A stretch of DNA of 37,414 nt from positions 1 through 37,414 of the forward strand of contig CAMBRK010000041.1 in NCBI GenBank assembly GCA_945870185.1, in the 5' to 3' direction. A program made the position numbers and the translations under genes. Positions 15,616-24,476 of the stretch are shown here, one piece after another. The notes below the pieces were generated by a model. The model saw only the letters and a program-made list of their open reading frames with translations, ran no database searches and was not told the DNA's origin. This stretch comes from Aureispira sp. CCB-QB1 (lineage in GTDB: Bacteria > Bacteroidota > Bacteroidia > Chitinophagales > Saprospiraceae). The number at the start of each line of letters is the position of its first letter. Position 1 is the stretch's first letter.

Positions 15616-17439
15616 ATGTCACCGATAACAACAACATCAAAAGTATTAAAAGGTGGAGCTTTTTTAATAGAATCATCTGATTTTCAGGACTTATTTATTC
15701 CAGAGGACTTTAATGAAGAGCAGTTAATGGTAAAACAGACGGTTCAGTCATTTGTAGAACAAGATATTTTACCCTTTACAGAAAGGATAGAAAAATTGGA
15801 AGAAGGCCTTATACCTTCAAAATTAAATGCTTTTGCTGAGCTTGGACTTTTGGGTACTCACATGCCCGAGTCATTGGGTGGCAGTGATTTAGATTATATT
15901 ACCAATACGTTGATCGGAGAAGAAGTAGGACCTTCGGGATCATTCAGCGTAAGCTATAATGCACACACTGGTATAGGCATGCTACCTATATTGTATTATG
16001 GTACTGAAGTGCAAAAGCAACAATATCTTCCCAAACTTATAACAGGAGAGCTAAAGGCTTCTTATTGCTTAACGGAGCCTTCTAGTGGATCAGATGCATT
16101 GGCAGCTAAATCTACTGCAATGCTGAACGAAGCAGGAACACATTTCATTTTAAATGGTCAGAAAATGTGGATTACTAATGCGGGATTTGCAGATATTTTT
16201 ACAGTGTTTGCTCAAGTAACAGGCGACCATCTTCCTGATGGAAAATCAGGTTTCACTGGTTTTTTACTTGAAAAAGGTTTGGAAGGGTTTACATTAGGTG
16301 CTGAAGAAAAAAAATTAGGAATAAAGGGTTCTTCTACTCGTCAAATCTTTATGGAAAATGTAAAAGTTCCAGTTGAAAATTTACTTGGCGAAGTAGGAAA
16401 AGGCCATTTGATAGCTTTTAATGTATTGAATACAGGTAGATTTAAGTTAGGGGCTTCATGTCTTGGTGGTGCCAAAAAAGTGGCAAGCATAGCCATTCAA
16501 TATGCCATTGAGAGAGAACAGTTTAAAAAACCTATTGCATCTTTCGGTGCTATAAAGTATAAAATAGCTGAGCAAGCTATTCGATGTTTTGTGACAGAAA
16601 CTGCGGTGTACAGAACCGCTCAGCTTATCCAAAATGCTGAAAATCAATTTAAAAACAAAGGACGAGCTTATGCTGATTCAAAATTGGAAGCAGCAGAAGA
16701 ATACGCATTGGAGTGTTCCATGATTAAGATAGTAGGATCAGAATCTCTGGATTATGTCGTGGACGAAACAGTTCAAATTTTTGGAGGTATGGGCTACTCA
16801 GAAGAAGGAAATGTAGCCAGAGCTTATAGGGACTCCAGGATCAATAGGATTTTTGAGGGAACCAATGAGATCAACAGAATGGTCATACTCAGCACTATTT
16901 TAAAATCAGCAATGAAAGGTGAGTTAGACCTAATGACTCCTGGGATAGCTGTACAGAATGAATTGATGAACGGAGTAGCTTCAGGTGAAGCTTTTTATGG
17001 CTCTTATGCATTGGAACAACAAGCTGTGGCCAATTTTAAAAAAGCACTTATCATGTTGTTGGGTACTGCAGCGCAGCAAGCTATGGGCGGACAATTGGAC
17101 TTAAAGTCAGAGCAAGAAATTCTCATGAATCTTTCTGATATCATCATTGAGATATGGAATACCGAGGGTTTACTGATGAGAGTTATGAAAATAGCAGTGC
17201 AACATCCTGGAAGAGATATTGATATTTATAATGCGATTTTAAGGACTTATCTACATGATGCATCTTCGAGAGTTGTAAAGCAAGGAACTGATGCCATTGC
17301 TTCATTTATATTGCCAGACTTACAACCAGCATTCATTACAGGTTTGCGTAAGTTTACAAAGTATCCACTACAAAATGTAAAGGAGAATAGAAGATTGATT
17401 GCAGATTATCTGGTAAAAGAAGGATCTTATTGTATTTGA
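15616..17439 (+). CDS. Acyl-CoA dehydrogenase (long, about 600-residue type)
   Basis: This FAD enzyme oxidises acyl-CoA to trans-2-enoyl-CoA in fatty-acid beta-oxidation. Domains in order: N-terminal helical domain, from about residue 40 (FNEEQLMVKQTVQSFVEQDI); middle beta domain with CLTEPSSGSDALA and QKMWITNAGFADIFTVFAQ; C-terminal FAD/catalytic domain with IREQ-like IEREQFKKPIASF and VQIFGGMGYSEE. It ends in RDSRINRIFEGTNEINRM, where Glu414 aligns with the catalytic base of the medium-chain enzyme. About 160 further residues (440-607) form the extra helical C-terminal domain of the very-long-chain-like branch. There is no signal peptide, so it is cytosolic. The secreted M20 peptidase gene follows after 56 bases. 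Confidence 0.93.
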   Translation: MSPITTTSKVLKGGAFLIESSDFQDLFIPEDFNEEQLMVKQTVQSFVEQDILPFTERIEKLEEGLIPSKLNAFAELGLLGTHMPESLGGSDLDYITNTLIGEEVGPSGSFSVSYNAHTGIGMLPILYYGTEVQKQQYLPKLITGELKASYCLTEPSSGSDALAAKSTAMLNEAGTHFILNGQKMWITNAGFADIFTVFAQVTGDHLPDGKSGFTGFLLEKGLEGFTLGAEEKKLGIKGSSTRQIFMENVKVPVENLLGEVGKGHLIAFNVLNTGRFKLGASCLGGAKKVASIAIQYAIEREQFKKPIASFGAIKYKIAEQAIRCFVTETAVYRTAQLIQNAENQFKNKGRAYADSKLEAAEEYALECSMIKIVGSESLDYVVDETVQIFGGMGYSEEGNVARAYRDSRINRIFEGTNEINRMVILSTILKSAMKGELDLMTPGIAVQNELMNGVASGEAFYGSYALEQQAVANFKKALIMLLGTAAQQAMGGQLDLKSEQEILMNLSDIIIEIWNTEGLLMRVMKIAVQHPGRDIDIYNAILRTYLHDASSRVVKQGTDAIASFILPDLQPAFITGLRKFTKYPLQNVKENRRLIADYLVKEGSYCI

Positions 17440-17495
17440 TTAAAAATAATTTTTTTTTAGCAGTAAAAGTCTATATTTACACAAATTTTTAGTAT

Positions 17496-19034
17496 ATGTG
17501 TAAACAGGTTTTTACTGCTATCTTGTTTTTAATAGGAATCTTAAATTTAGAAAGTCAATCCATAAATCAAAATGTAGATCAATGGTACAATCAAAATGAA
17601 CATTCAATAGTCAGTAAGTATTTTGAATTTTTATCTATCCCCAATACGTATAATGATAAAGATGATCTAAGTAAAAATGCACTTTTTATTGAAAATCTAC
17701 TTAAAAGTGCAGGAGTAGCAACACAGCTACTTAATAATAAAGATCAAACAGCTATACCTGTAGTTTATGGAGAAGTATTAGCACTAGGGGCAGATAAAAC
17801 CATTATCTTTTATGCACACTATGATGGACAACCTGTTAATCCTACACAATGGGCAACAGGTTTGGAGCCTTTTACTCCTGTTTTTATAACCGATCGAGTT
17901 GATCTTGGAGGGAAAAAAATTGATTTTCCCGAAATAGGGCAGCGCTTTAATCCTGAATGGCGTATTTATGGAAGGTCGTCGGCAGATGACAAAGCTGGGG
18001 TTTATACTATTATCGAAGCATACAGGTATATCAGGAATGCGGGTATCAAGCCTAATGTTAATATTAAATTCTTCTTTGAAGGCGAAGAAGAAAGAGGATC
18101 AATCAATCTAGAGTCTATTCTTGAGCATCATAAGGAAAAGCTAAGGTCTGATATGTGGGTGATTTGTGATGGGCCTATGCCAGCAAGCGGTAAAAAACAA
18201 ATTACCTACGGAGTCAGAGGGGATATAAATGTTTATATGACTATTTTTGGAGCTAAAAGACCTCTGCATAGTGGTAATTATGGAAACTGGGCACCAAATC
18301 CGGCACACAAAATGGCAAGATTGCTAGCAAGTATGAAGGATGATGAAGGAAAAGTATTGATCGATGGATTTTATGATGATGTCATTCCATTAAGCGAAGA
18401 GGAGCGTAATGCATTGAATAAAATAGAAGACCCAGGGGCTATGATGCAAGGCGAACTAGGTTTTGCAGCAAGTGAGACCGTAGGTAAAACATTTCTAGAA
18501 TGCATCACTTCGATGCCTACTTTAAATATCAATGGGATGTCAGCAGCCAATACTGGAAAGTTAGCTGGTAATATTATACCTGCTACAGCATCAGCCGTTT
18601 TAGACCTGAGACTCGTGAAAGGAAATACAGTACAAGGCCAAGTAACTAGATTGAAAAAGCATATAGAAAAAATGGGCTATAAAATTATAGAAAATGAACC
18701 CACTGATGAGGAACGAAAACAATATTCTAATCTGATTTACTTCGCTATGAAAGATGGTTATCCGGCTCAACGAACGTCTATGAGTCATCCTACAGCAAAA
18801 GTTATTGCAGATGCACTTCAGAAAAGTGTCTATGATGGAGAACTTATCCAAATGCCTTCATCAGGTGGAAGCTTGCCGCTTTATCTTTTTGAAAAGGTAC
18901 TCCAAACATCGCCAGTTACAATTCCAATAGTCAATTATGATAATAATCAACACGCCGAAAATGAAAATCTAAAGCTGAGCTGTTTGAAAGAGGGAATAAA
19001 AAGTTTAACTTCTGTAATGATGAATGCAAAATAA
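17496..19034 (+). CDS. Secreted M20-family metallopeptidase (dipeptidase-like)
   Basis: 512 residues with signal peptide MCKQVFTAILFLIGILNLES (then QS), so the enzyme works outside the cytoplasm. The di-zinc site is readable: H108 and D110 in YAHYDGQPV, bridging D164 in GRSSADDKAG, catalytic/metal pair E198-E199 in FEGEEERGS, a metal Asp in CDGPMP, and the C-terminal PSSGGSLPLYLFEK segment. A dimerisation lid domain sits between, with RPLHSGNYGNWAPNP. This arrangement fits the dipeptidase/aminoacylase branch (M20/M25/M40). The exact substrate is not readable. It converges with the UPF0104-type gene, 12 bases apart. Confidence 0.9.
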   Translation: MCKQVFTAILFLIGILNLESQSINQNVDQWYNQNEHSIVSKYFEFLSIPNTYNDKDDLSKNALFIENLLKSAGVATQLLNNKDQTAIPVVYGEVLALGADKTIIFYAHYDGQPVNPTQWATGLEPFTPVFITDRVDLGGKKIDFPEIGQRFNPEWRIYGRSSADDKAGVYTIIEAYRYIRNAGIKPNVNIKFFFEGEEERGSINLESILEHHKEKLRSDMWVICDGPMPASGKKQITYGVRGDINVYMTIFGAKRPLHSGNYGNWAPNPAHKMARLLASMKDDEGKVLIDGFYDDVIPLSEEERNALNKIEDPGAMMQGELGFAASETVGKTFLECITSMPTLNINGMSAANTGKLAGNIIPATASAVLDLRLVKGNTVQGQVTRLKKHIEKMGYKIIENEPTDEERKQYSNLIYFAMKDGYPAQRTSMSHPTAKVIADALQKSVYDGELIQMPSSGGSLPLYLFEKVLQTSPVTIPIVNYDNNQHAENENLKLSCLKEGIKSLTSVMMNAK

Positions 19035-19046
19035 TTGCATTTCAAT

Positions 19047-20159
19047 TTACTGTCTTGTTTCCTTTTTATTCCTTTTTAATGCTTTAAACCATATAGGAAC
19101 TATAATAGCGCCGGCTACAAGATAACTATAATAACCAATAAGTCGCCAAACCAATGCTATCATTGAAGCAATACCTGATGGAATATAATCGCTAAAGAAG
19201 CCTCCAAATAAAAACTCTGCTACACCTGCAGCGCCAGGAGTAGGGCTAAAAGCTTCTATGGTGTGCATTGCCATTGACCTTGCATATATAATAAAGTGGT
19301 CTTGAATACCACCATCAAAGCCTGCCACAAATGCTAAGATGAGACAGTTGATAGCTAAAAATCTGACTATCCATGCCCCGGCAGTACATCCAAATGCTCT
19401 AAGGTGAAAAGATGCAGGTTTTTCTTTGATTTCTTTGGCAGAAATCACTACATCTACAGCTGTTTGTCTTAGTTTGTCTTTAAATCTTAATAGCAGTGGT
19501 ATACGGCTGATCAAAATCAAAAGCCTCCTGATAGCTCTTGGATTAATAAACAAACCATAAAAAAATACTGACCCATATGCCGCCATAAAACCTAGTACTG
19601 TAAGAAAAGTGATGCCATAACCGTCTATATCAGAAAAAACAGTCATGCCCGGGCGAATCATAACAGGTCCTATGGTTAGATAAAGTAAAATGAGGGCAGA
19701 AACAAAAAATATGGTATCAATCACCATGGTGTACAACACAACAGATATGGTCTTTGCCGCAGAAAGTTTTTCTTGTGACAAAAGGAAAAAAGCAACACCG
19801 GCACCACCTACACTGGTGGGAGATACGGCAGTAGAGAACTCCCAAATGACTATCAGTTGAATAGCTTTGGGCCAAGAAAATGCATAGTCTGATACTATCC
19901 TAAGTCGCCAGGCATAAAAAAGATGCCTCAAGATGTACATGGTTACTGCCATCAGTATCCAAAAGGTAGTATTCAAATTATTATCCAGTTTCTCTAGTTC
20001 AGCAATGTCTAACTGTCTCGCCATCAACCACAAAACAACACTGAGGCCCAATACTATAGGAAGTATTATTTTTGAAACTTTTAAATATTTCAAAGCTGAT
20101 CCCACATCCTGATGCAAATGTTGGTCGTACTCGTGATTTAAAGGATGTTTATTTTTCAA
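19047..20159 (-). CDS. LPG-synthase-TM / UPF0104 family membrane protein
   Basis: 370 residues with about eight membrane helices. The first is near 33-50 (IILPIVLGLSVVLWLMA), and a charged cytosolic stretch lies near 222-245. Family marks are SPTSVGGAGVAFFLL (around residue 115) and EAFSPTPGAAGVAEFLFGG, the paired Gly-rich segments of the lysylphosphatidylglycerol synthase transmembrane (flippase-like) superfamily. The catalytic C-terminal domain of MprF is absent, so it is not an aminoacyl-lipid synthase; a lipid or glycolipid flippase-like role is an inference. It is the last gene of the polysaccharide operon, 36 bases after the ligase gene. Confidence 0.85.
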   Translation of the reverse strand: MKNKHPLNHEYDQHLHQDVGSALKYLKVSKIILPIVLGLSVVLWLMARQLDIAELEKLDNNLNTTFWILMAVTMYILRHLFYAWRLRIVSDYAFSWPKAIQLIVIWEFSTAVSPTSVGGAGVAFFLLSQEKLSAAKTISVVLYTMVIDTIFFVSALILLYLTIGPVMIRPGMTVFSDIDGYGITFLTVLGFMAAYGSVFFYGLFINPRAIRRLLILISRIPLLLRFKDKLRQTAVDVVISAKEIKEKPASFHLRAFGCTAGAWIVRFLAINCLILAFVAGFDGGIQDHFIIYARSMAMHTIEAFSPTPGAAGVAEFLFGGFFSDYIPSGIASMIALVWRLIGYYSYLVAGAIIVPIWFKALKRNKKETRQ

Positions 20160-20195
20160 AAATTAAGATTGAATATTATGGTAATAGCCGAATGA

Positions 20196-21644
20196 CTAAG
20201 AATGTTTAGACTTTTTATACTTTGATGAAATAAACAATAAGAATGCCATATTTAAAAAGAAGAAGGGCCCTACTTTATCTGTTTCGATTAGGTCATTGAT
20301 CAGATTCATCGCAAAAATTATAATAAATGCTAAGGCACAAGCCATAACTAAGTATTTGTCTTTTGGGTTTGTGCATTTGTGGTAAAGGTTTTCGCTTTCT
20401 ATAAGGATAACAAAACACAAACCAATGAATATCAAGAAACCAATCAACCCCTGTTCGACCCAAGTCATTAAATAATAATTGTGTATACCTGATTGTTCAG
20501 GATTGTCACTGACATAAGTTTGAAACCTGGAAATAGAATACGATTTATAGTTTGAGTAGAAACTTCCGGGCCCGAATCCCATCCAAAATCTGTCTTTGAT
20601 CATTTCGATACCAGCCATCCATCGGTATACACGTTCCATTGAAGATATATCCTCAAGTTTATAGGTTGCTTCCAGGAGATTGTCAAATTCTCTATGTGTT
20701 ATTGTTTTTTCAAAATCGGGAGTAAACTCCATATATTTATTATTCCATGATAACCATAATACGCCAATGAATGCTACAAAACTACTGATGGCTAAAGCTT
20801 GTTTTACCCAACGATGATGAATAATAAACCACGCTCCTAAAGCAATGATCATAGATAAGATAGCCGCTCTTGTAAAACTAAAATAAATTCCTACTACAAA
20901 TATAATAAGTATGGCAGTAAGCCATTTTACTGATTTGCCTTCAAGTTTTTGAATCCTGAGAAATGCCCAAACGAATGGAAGACTGACTACAGATATGGCA
21001 GCATAATTGACATGGTTTCTGAAAAAAGGACGAACCACACCATGACTAGCTGCAAATGAAAAACCCTCAAAAGCGTGCCTTACTAAAACAATGCAAATAG
21101 CTACAAACAAAAATTTATAAACAATCTTGTAAGTTTTCTCAAATTCTGAAGTCTCCTTGAAAGTGATCAATGGAAACAAAAAGAAAGGAAGCACGTACCA
21201 AATTTTTGCAGTAAATACCTTTAATGAAATCAGTAAATTTTCAGAATTTAAGGAAGTGACAAAAATCCAAAAAATGTGCATGAACAAAAACAAAGTAATG
21301 CTATGCATAATATAATTGCGGTTGATACCAAATTTCAACTTGATCCAAGCTAAAATAGTGATTCCAGTTAAAAAAATCATAATGGGTTCAGATGGTAAAT
21401 CTGTTCCAAGACGGGCGCTGTCTGAATAGTATTCAACAGAAAATGGAATAGTCATAAATAACAAATAGAAAAGCCGTCTATAATCGTCAAATATTAATCC
21501 CAAACCTAAAGGTAAAATAGGGATAATGAGAGGAAGATAACTCTCTATAAGTATACTTGAAATCGTTGATCCTAATACCAAAATACTGTAAGTCCAAAAC
21601 AGCGACTTAGGATTTACAGTGATATTTTGTTCAGAAGACAACAT
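20196..21644 (-). CDS. O-antigen ligase / Wzy-type polymerase family membrane protein
   Basis: 482 residues with about 12 hydrophobic segments. A large periplasmic loop (about 300-375) carries the Wzy_C signature: ERVYRWMAGIEMIKDRFWMG, GFGPGSFYSNYKSY, and then HNYYLMTWVEQGLIGFLIF. Family members either polymerise lipid-linked repeat units or transfer finished glycan to lipid A or protein; the two cannot be separated by eye. Its place between a Wzz-like gene and the UPF0104-type gene, downstream of a flippase, fits a Wzx/Wzy-type pathway. Confidence 0.85.
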   Translation of the reverse strand: MLSSEQNITVNPKSLFWTYSILVLGSTISSILIESYLPLIIPILPLGLGLIFDDYRRLFYLLFMTIPFSVEYYSDSARLGTDLPSEPIMIFLTGITILAWIKLKFGINRNYIMHSITLFLFMHIFWIFVTSLNSENLLISLKVFTAKIWYVLPFFLFPLITFKETSEFEKTYKIVYKFLFVAICIVLVRHAFEGFSFAASHGVVRPFFRNHVNYAAISVVSLPFVWAFLRIQKLEGKSVKWLTAILIIFVVGIYFSFTRAAILSMIIALGAWFIIHHRWVKQALAISSFVAFIGVLWLSWNNKYMEFTPDFEKTITHREFDNLLEATYKLEDISSMERVYRWMAGIEMIKDRFWMGFGPGSFYSNYKSYSISRFQTYVSDNPEQSGIHNYYLMTWVEQGLIGFLIFIGLCFVILIESENLYHKCTNPKDKYLVMACALAFIIIFAMNLINDLIETDKVGPFFFLNMAFLLFISSKYKKSKHS

Positions 21645-21705
21645 TACTTTAAATTTATATCCAAGTAGTTGGGATCGATTATTTTAAAACCTTTTTACCG
21701 CTTGC

Positions 21706-22797
21706 CTATCGGTTTTTATTAAATAGGTCAGTTGTCTTGATATTATCTATAATCAAGACCGCTAAGAATGAAAACATGATTCCAATCAAACTACTTAACA
21801 CGACGATTATAGATCTTTTGGGTCTTGATTTTTGAACGGGTACTTCAGCAGCTTCTATAAGATGCAAAGCAGTAAATTTTGCATTGTAGGATGCTGAGAG
21901 TTGCTTGAGCCTTTCTTTATCTAAGCTGATCTGGTCGTACAATCTAGATAGTTCAGATTCCATTTGTTTTAGATCTGAAAGAATAGGTGCATACTTCTCC
22001 ATTTCAGAAAGTGACTTGATCTTTTTACCTTCGGCTCCTTGTACTATAGCCAGGTATTTGATTACAGAATCTCTAAAAGCTGGATATTTTTTATAAACTG
22101 ATATTTTACCTTTTGCATCTTCCAGATCAGATTCAGCTTCTGATAGCATCTTATTATACATTCCTGTTTGGCCCCAGGTATCAAAAAGCCCAACGGATGC
22201 TTTTCCCTCTCTAAGCCTATTTGCCAGGGTATCACTTTGTGTTTTTTTGAGCTTAAGGTTATTTTCGTAGTTGTCTATAAGATTTTTTTGGCTTGACTTT
22301 ACTACTCCTTGAGCTATGGTTTCGATTTTCATTCTGGCAGTATTTGCAATATCAGCAGCTGTTTTTGGATCTTTATCTTCTACTATGAGTTGCAGTGCAC
22401 CATATTTTGTCTTTATAGTTTTATAATTTTCCAAAAACTCTTCTTTCACCTTAAATTTGGCTTTAGGATGATCTTTATCTATTTCATAGTGCTCGTAAAG
22501 TTCAAAAGAGTCAATAAGAAAAAACAGAACTTCATGAGATGATGCTATGGTAAAGAGTCTATCCAGATCTTTATCATCCCCATATATTCTTACATCTTTA
22601 TCATCTCCACCTATAGGAATAGGTTTTGCAAGGTCCGGACTTGCAGCGTAAAATGTGGTTTCCGCCTTATAATAGTTGGGTAACAACATACTACCGATAA
22701 TGCTCAAAGTAACTATGGATACAGCGAATATCGATAGTTCTTTTTTCCACTTTAATATCTGTGCTATAAAATCTGACAAACTATATGGGTTGTTCAT
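21706..22797 (-). CDS. Wzz-type polysaccharide chain-length determinant
   Basis: With ATG at 22797 the protein has 363 residues; an in-frame TTG nine bases upstream is a less likely start. It has the two-helix Wzz plan: a first membrane helix at about 20-45 (ELSIFAVSIVTLSIIGSMLL), then the periplasmic start YYKAETTFYAASP. A long charged coiled coil follows (about 165-300). The proline-rich PVQKSRPKRSII precedes the second membrane helix (VVLSSLIGIMFSFLAVLIID). No C-terminal tyrosine-kinase domain is fused. Such proteins set the length of surface glycans made by a Wzy polymerase. It lies between the flippase (19-base gap) and the ligase. Confidence 0.85.
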   Translation of the reverse strand: MNNPYSLSDFIAQILKWKKELSIFAVSIVTLSIIGSMLLPNYYKAETTFYAASPDLAKPIPIGGDDKDVRIYGDDKDLDRLFTIASSHEVLFFLIDSFELYEHYEIDKDHPKAKFKVKEEFLENYKTIKTKYGALQLIVEDKDPKTAADIANTARMKIETIAQGVVKSSQKNLIDNYENNLKLKKTQSDTLANRLREGKASVGLFDTWGQTGMYNKMLSEAESDLEDAKGKISVYKKYPAFRDSVIKYLAIVQGAEGKKIKSLSEMEKYAPILSDLKQMESELSRLYDQISLDKERLKQLSASYNAKFTALHLIEAAEVPVQKSRPKRSIIVVLSSLIGIMFSFLAVLIIDNIKTTDLFNKNR

Positions 22798-22815
22798 TTT
22801 GGTCAATATAATAAT

Positions 22816-24282
22816 TTATTTAGATGCTTTTCGATTTTCAACTAAAGCCATTCCGTCTTTAAAATCTACTATTTTTAAAATAAACGACAAAAGTAAACAA
22901 ATTAATATACTCAATGCTAAGTTAAATATCCAATCTATGTTTATTACTGATTTCACCACATAGAAAATAAAGTTTGATAAAAATATAAATTGAATGAGTT
23001 GGATATATATTTTTTTATCAGATTTTATGTTGATTTCCCTTTTAGTAAGGTAGTATTGTCCTCCTAATACAGATATTTGTGTTATAAAAGTTGCGAATGC
23101 AGCTCCAGAAGCATGGTACCTTGGAATAAAGATAAGGTTTAGTATGATATTAATGATTAAGCCAATTCCAAATACCACATTTAACCTGTTGATTTTACCT
23201 GAAGCTACTAGCAAACTTCCATAAATATAAGCAATAGCGACCATCATATAACTTAAAATCAACCATTTTAAGGTCGTGAAAAAATCAACATGGTAATCAT
23301 TGTATATCACTTGTAATAAGGGTTCGCCATAATAAAAAACTATACAAACTATCATAAAGGACATCAGCGAAATATATTTGATACCTATATTCATTAAATC
23401 TTCTAATACTTTTTTATTAAATACATTGGATGCATACATAGGTAGTAGTAACGCGGCAAACAAATAACCAGTCATATTAGCAGCATCATAGATACGATAT
23501 GCTGATGCATAAACTCCGGCTTGAAAATGATTATCAGTTAGCATTTTGGAAAGCATCACACCATCTAACTTATTGTATGCAGTCATGAAAAGTAACGTTA
23601 AAATATAAGGGAGACACTGTCGAGTAATTTTTAAAAAATATAAAAGTGAAAAAAATGAGACCTTGACTTTTATTTTGACTAATATAATAAAAAAAGTAAA
23701 AATAACAGCTATCAGATATGCCACACACTGTAATGCGGCAAATTGGTGGATATCTATGCTTTTTAATGGTGGCACATATAAAACATAACCTAAAATTGTG
23801 ATCATTAATATTTTATCCAATGCACTAAGCCAACTATCTAGTCTGTAATATCCCATACCAGATATGGTCGTGCGGAAGAGCATAAAAAGTGAACTTAAGA
23901 TTAGGTTTGCAGCTAATAAATAAAGTAGTGTTGTATCAGTATAACCCATAATATAAGCCATTAATAATACTATTCCTATAAATAAAACTGCCAAAACGCT
24001 TTTGGTATAAAGTAATTGGGTAAAATGGTAGCCTATCGTTTCTTTATTTTTCGGAACATATTGAGCATTCCAATTTTGTAAGCCCGGATCGTTTATAAAT
24101 TGAAATAAAAAGACAAAATTTAAGTAGGAGAAGTATGCTCCATAAACTTCTATACCTACTACGTTTTGAACTTTGGCTTCGATCAAAAATATGTATATTG
24201 GTTTTATCAATAAATTGATGACCAGTAATAGGATGATGTTTATGAGAAATTCTTTTTTCAAATTATTAAAAGTGATACACAA
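22816..24282 (-). CDS. Wzx-like polysaccharide flippase (MOP superfamily)
   Basis: 488 residues with 12-14 predicted membrane helices. It has the general look of Polysacc_synt proteins: NIILLLVINLLIKPIYIFLI at the start, GVEVYGAYFSYLNFVFLFQ-like text, GVYASAYRIYDAANMTGYLF in the middle and IPRYHASGAAFATFITQ late. Such proteins flip undecaprenyl-linked repeat units to the periplasmic face. The longest frame starts with TTG at 24282, but a good -7 element, TACCTTTG (24280-24287), overlaps that codon. If this is the promoter, translation more likely starts at TTG 24261, giving (M)KKEFLINIIL. First gene of the four-gene polysaccharide operon. Confidence 0.82.
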   Translation of the reverse strand: MCITFNNLKKEFLINIILLLVINLLIKPIYIFLIEAKVQNVVGIEVYGAYFSYLNFVFLFQFINDPGLQNWNAQYVPKNKETIGYHFTQLLYTKSVLAVLFIGIVLLMAYIMGYTDTTLLYLLAANLILSSLFMLFRTTISGMGYYRLDSWLSALDKILMITILGYVLYVPPLKSIDIHQFAALQCVAYLIAVIFTFFIILVKIKVKVSFFSLLYFLKITRQCLPYILTLLFMTAYNKLDGVMLSKMLTDNHFQAGVYASAYRIYDAANMTGYLFAALLLPMYASNVFNKKVLEDLMNIGIKYISLMSFMIVCIVFYYGEPLLQVIYNDYHVDFFTTLKWLILSYMMVAIAYIYGSLLVASGKINRLNVVFGIGLIINIILNLIFIPRYHASGAAFATFITQISVLGGQYYLTKREINIKSDKKIYIQLIQFIFLSNFIFYVVKSVINIDWIFNLALSILICLLLSFILKIVDFKDGMALVENRKASK

Positions 24283-24287
24283 AGGTA
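24280..24287 (-). promoter_or_regulatory. Likely promoter of the polysaccharide operon, TACCTTTG
   Basis: TACCTTTG on the minus strand fits TAnnTTTG and predicts a start near 24273, inside the longest flippase reading frame. It therefore bears on which TTG is the true start. No clear -33 element. Confidence 0.35.
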
Positions 24288-24393
24288 ACTACAATTTCGC
24301 CTAATTTTTTTCTTGGTTCAAATATTCTTTTCAATAATTTTAATCTTAAACTAAATGTTGACGGGGCCTGAAAAATAAAGAAGCATTATTTAA

Positions 24394-24425
24394 TTTGTTT
24401 TATTAAGGTATAAAACTTATTTTTG
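24394..24425 (+). promoter_or_regulatory. hppA promoter, TTTG-N20-TATTTTTG
   Basis: TTTG at 24394-24397 and TATTTTTG at 24418-24425 are 20 bases apart, the best full match in the window to the Bacteroidota -33/-7 consensus. Transcription is predicted near 24432, about 45 bases before the ATG. The -7 element is followed by CGGC, as at mreB. Confidence 0.6.
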
Positions 24426-24476
24426 CGGCCTTATTTAACAACAATATAATAATTATTAACGAATAATCGACAACTT

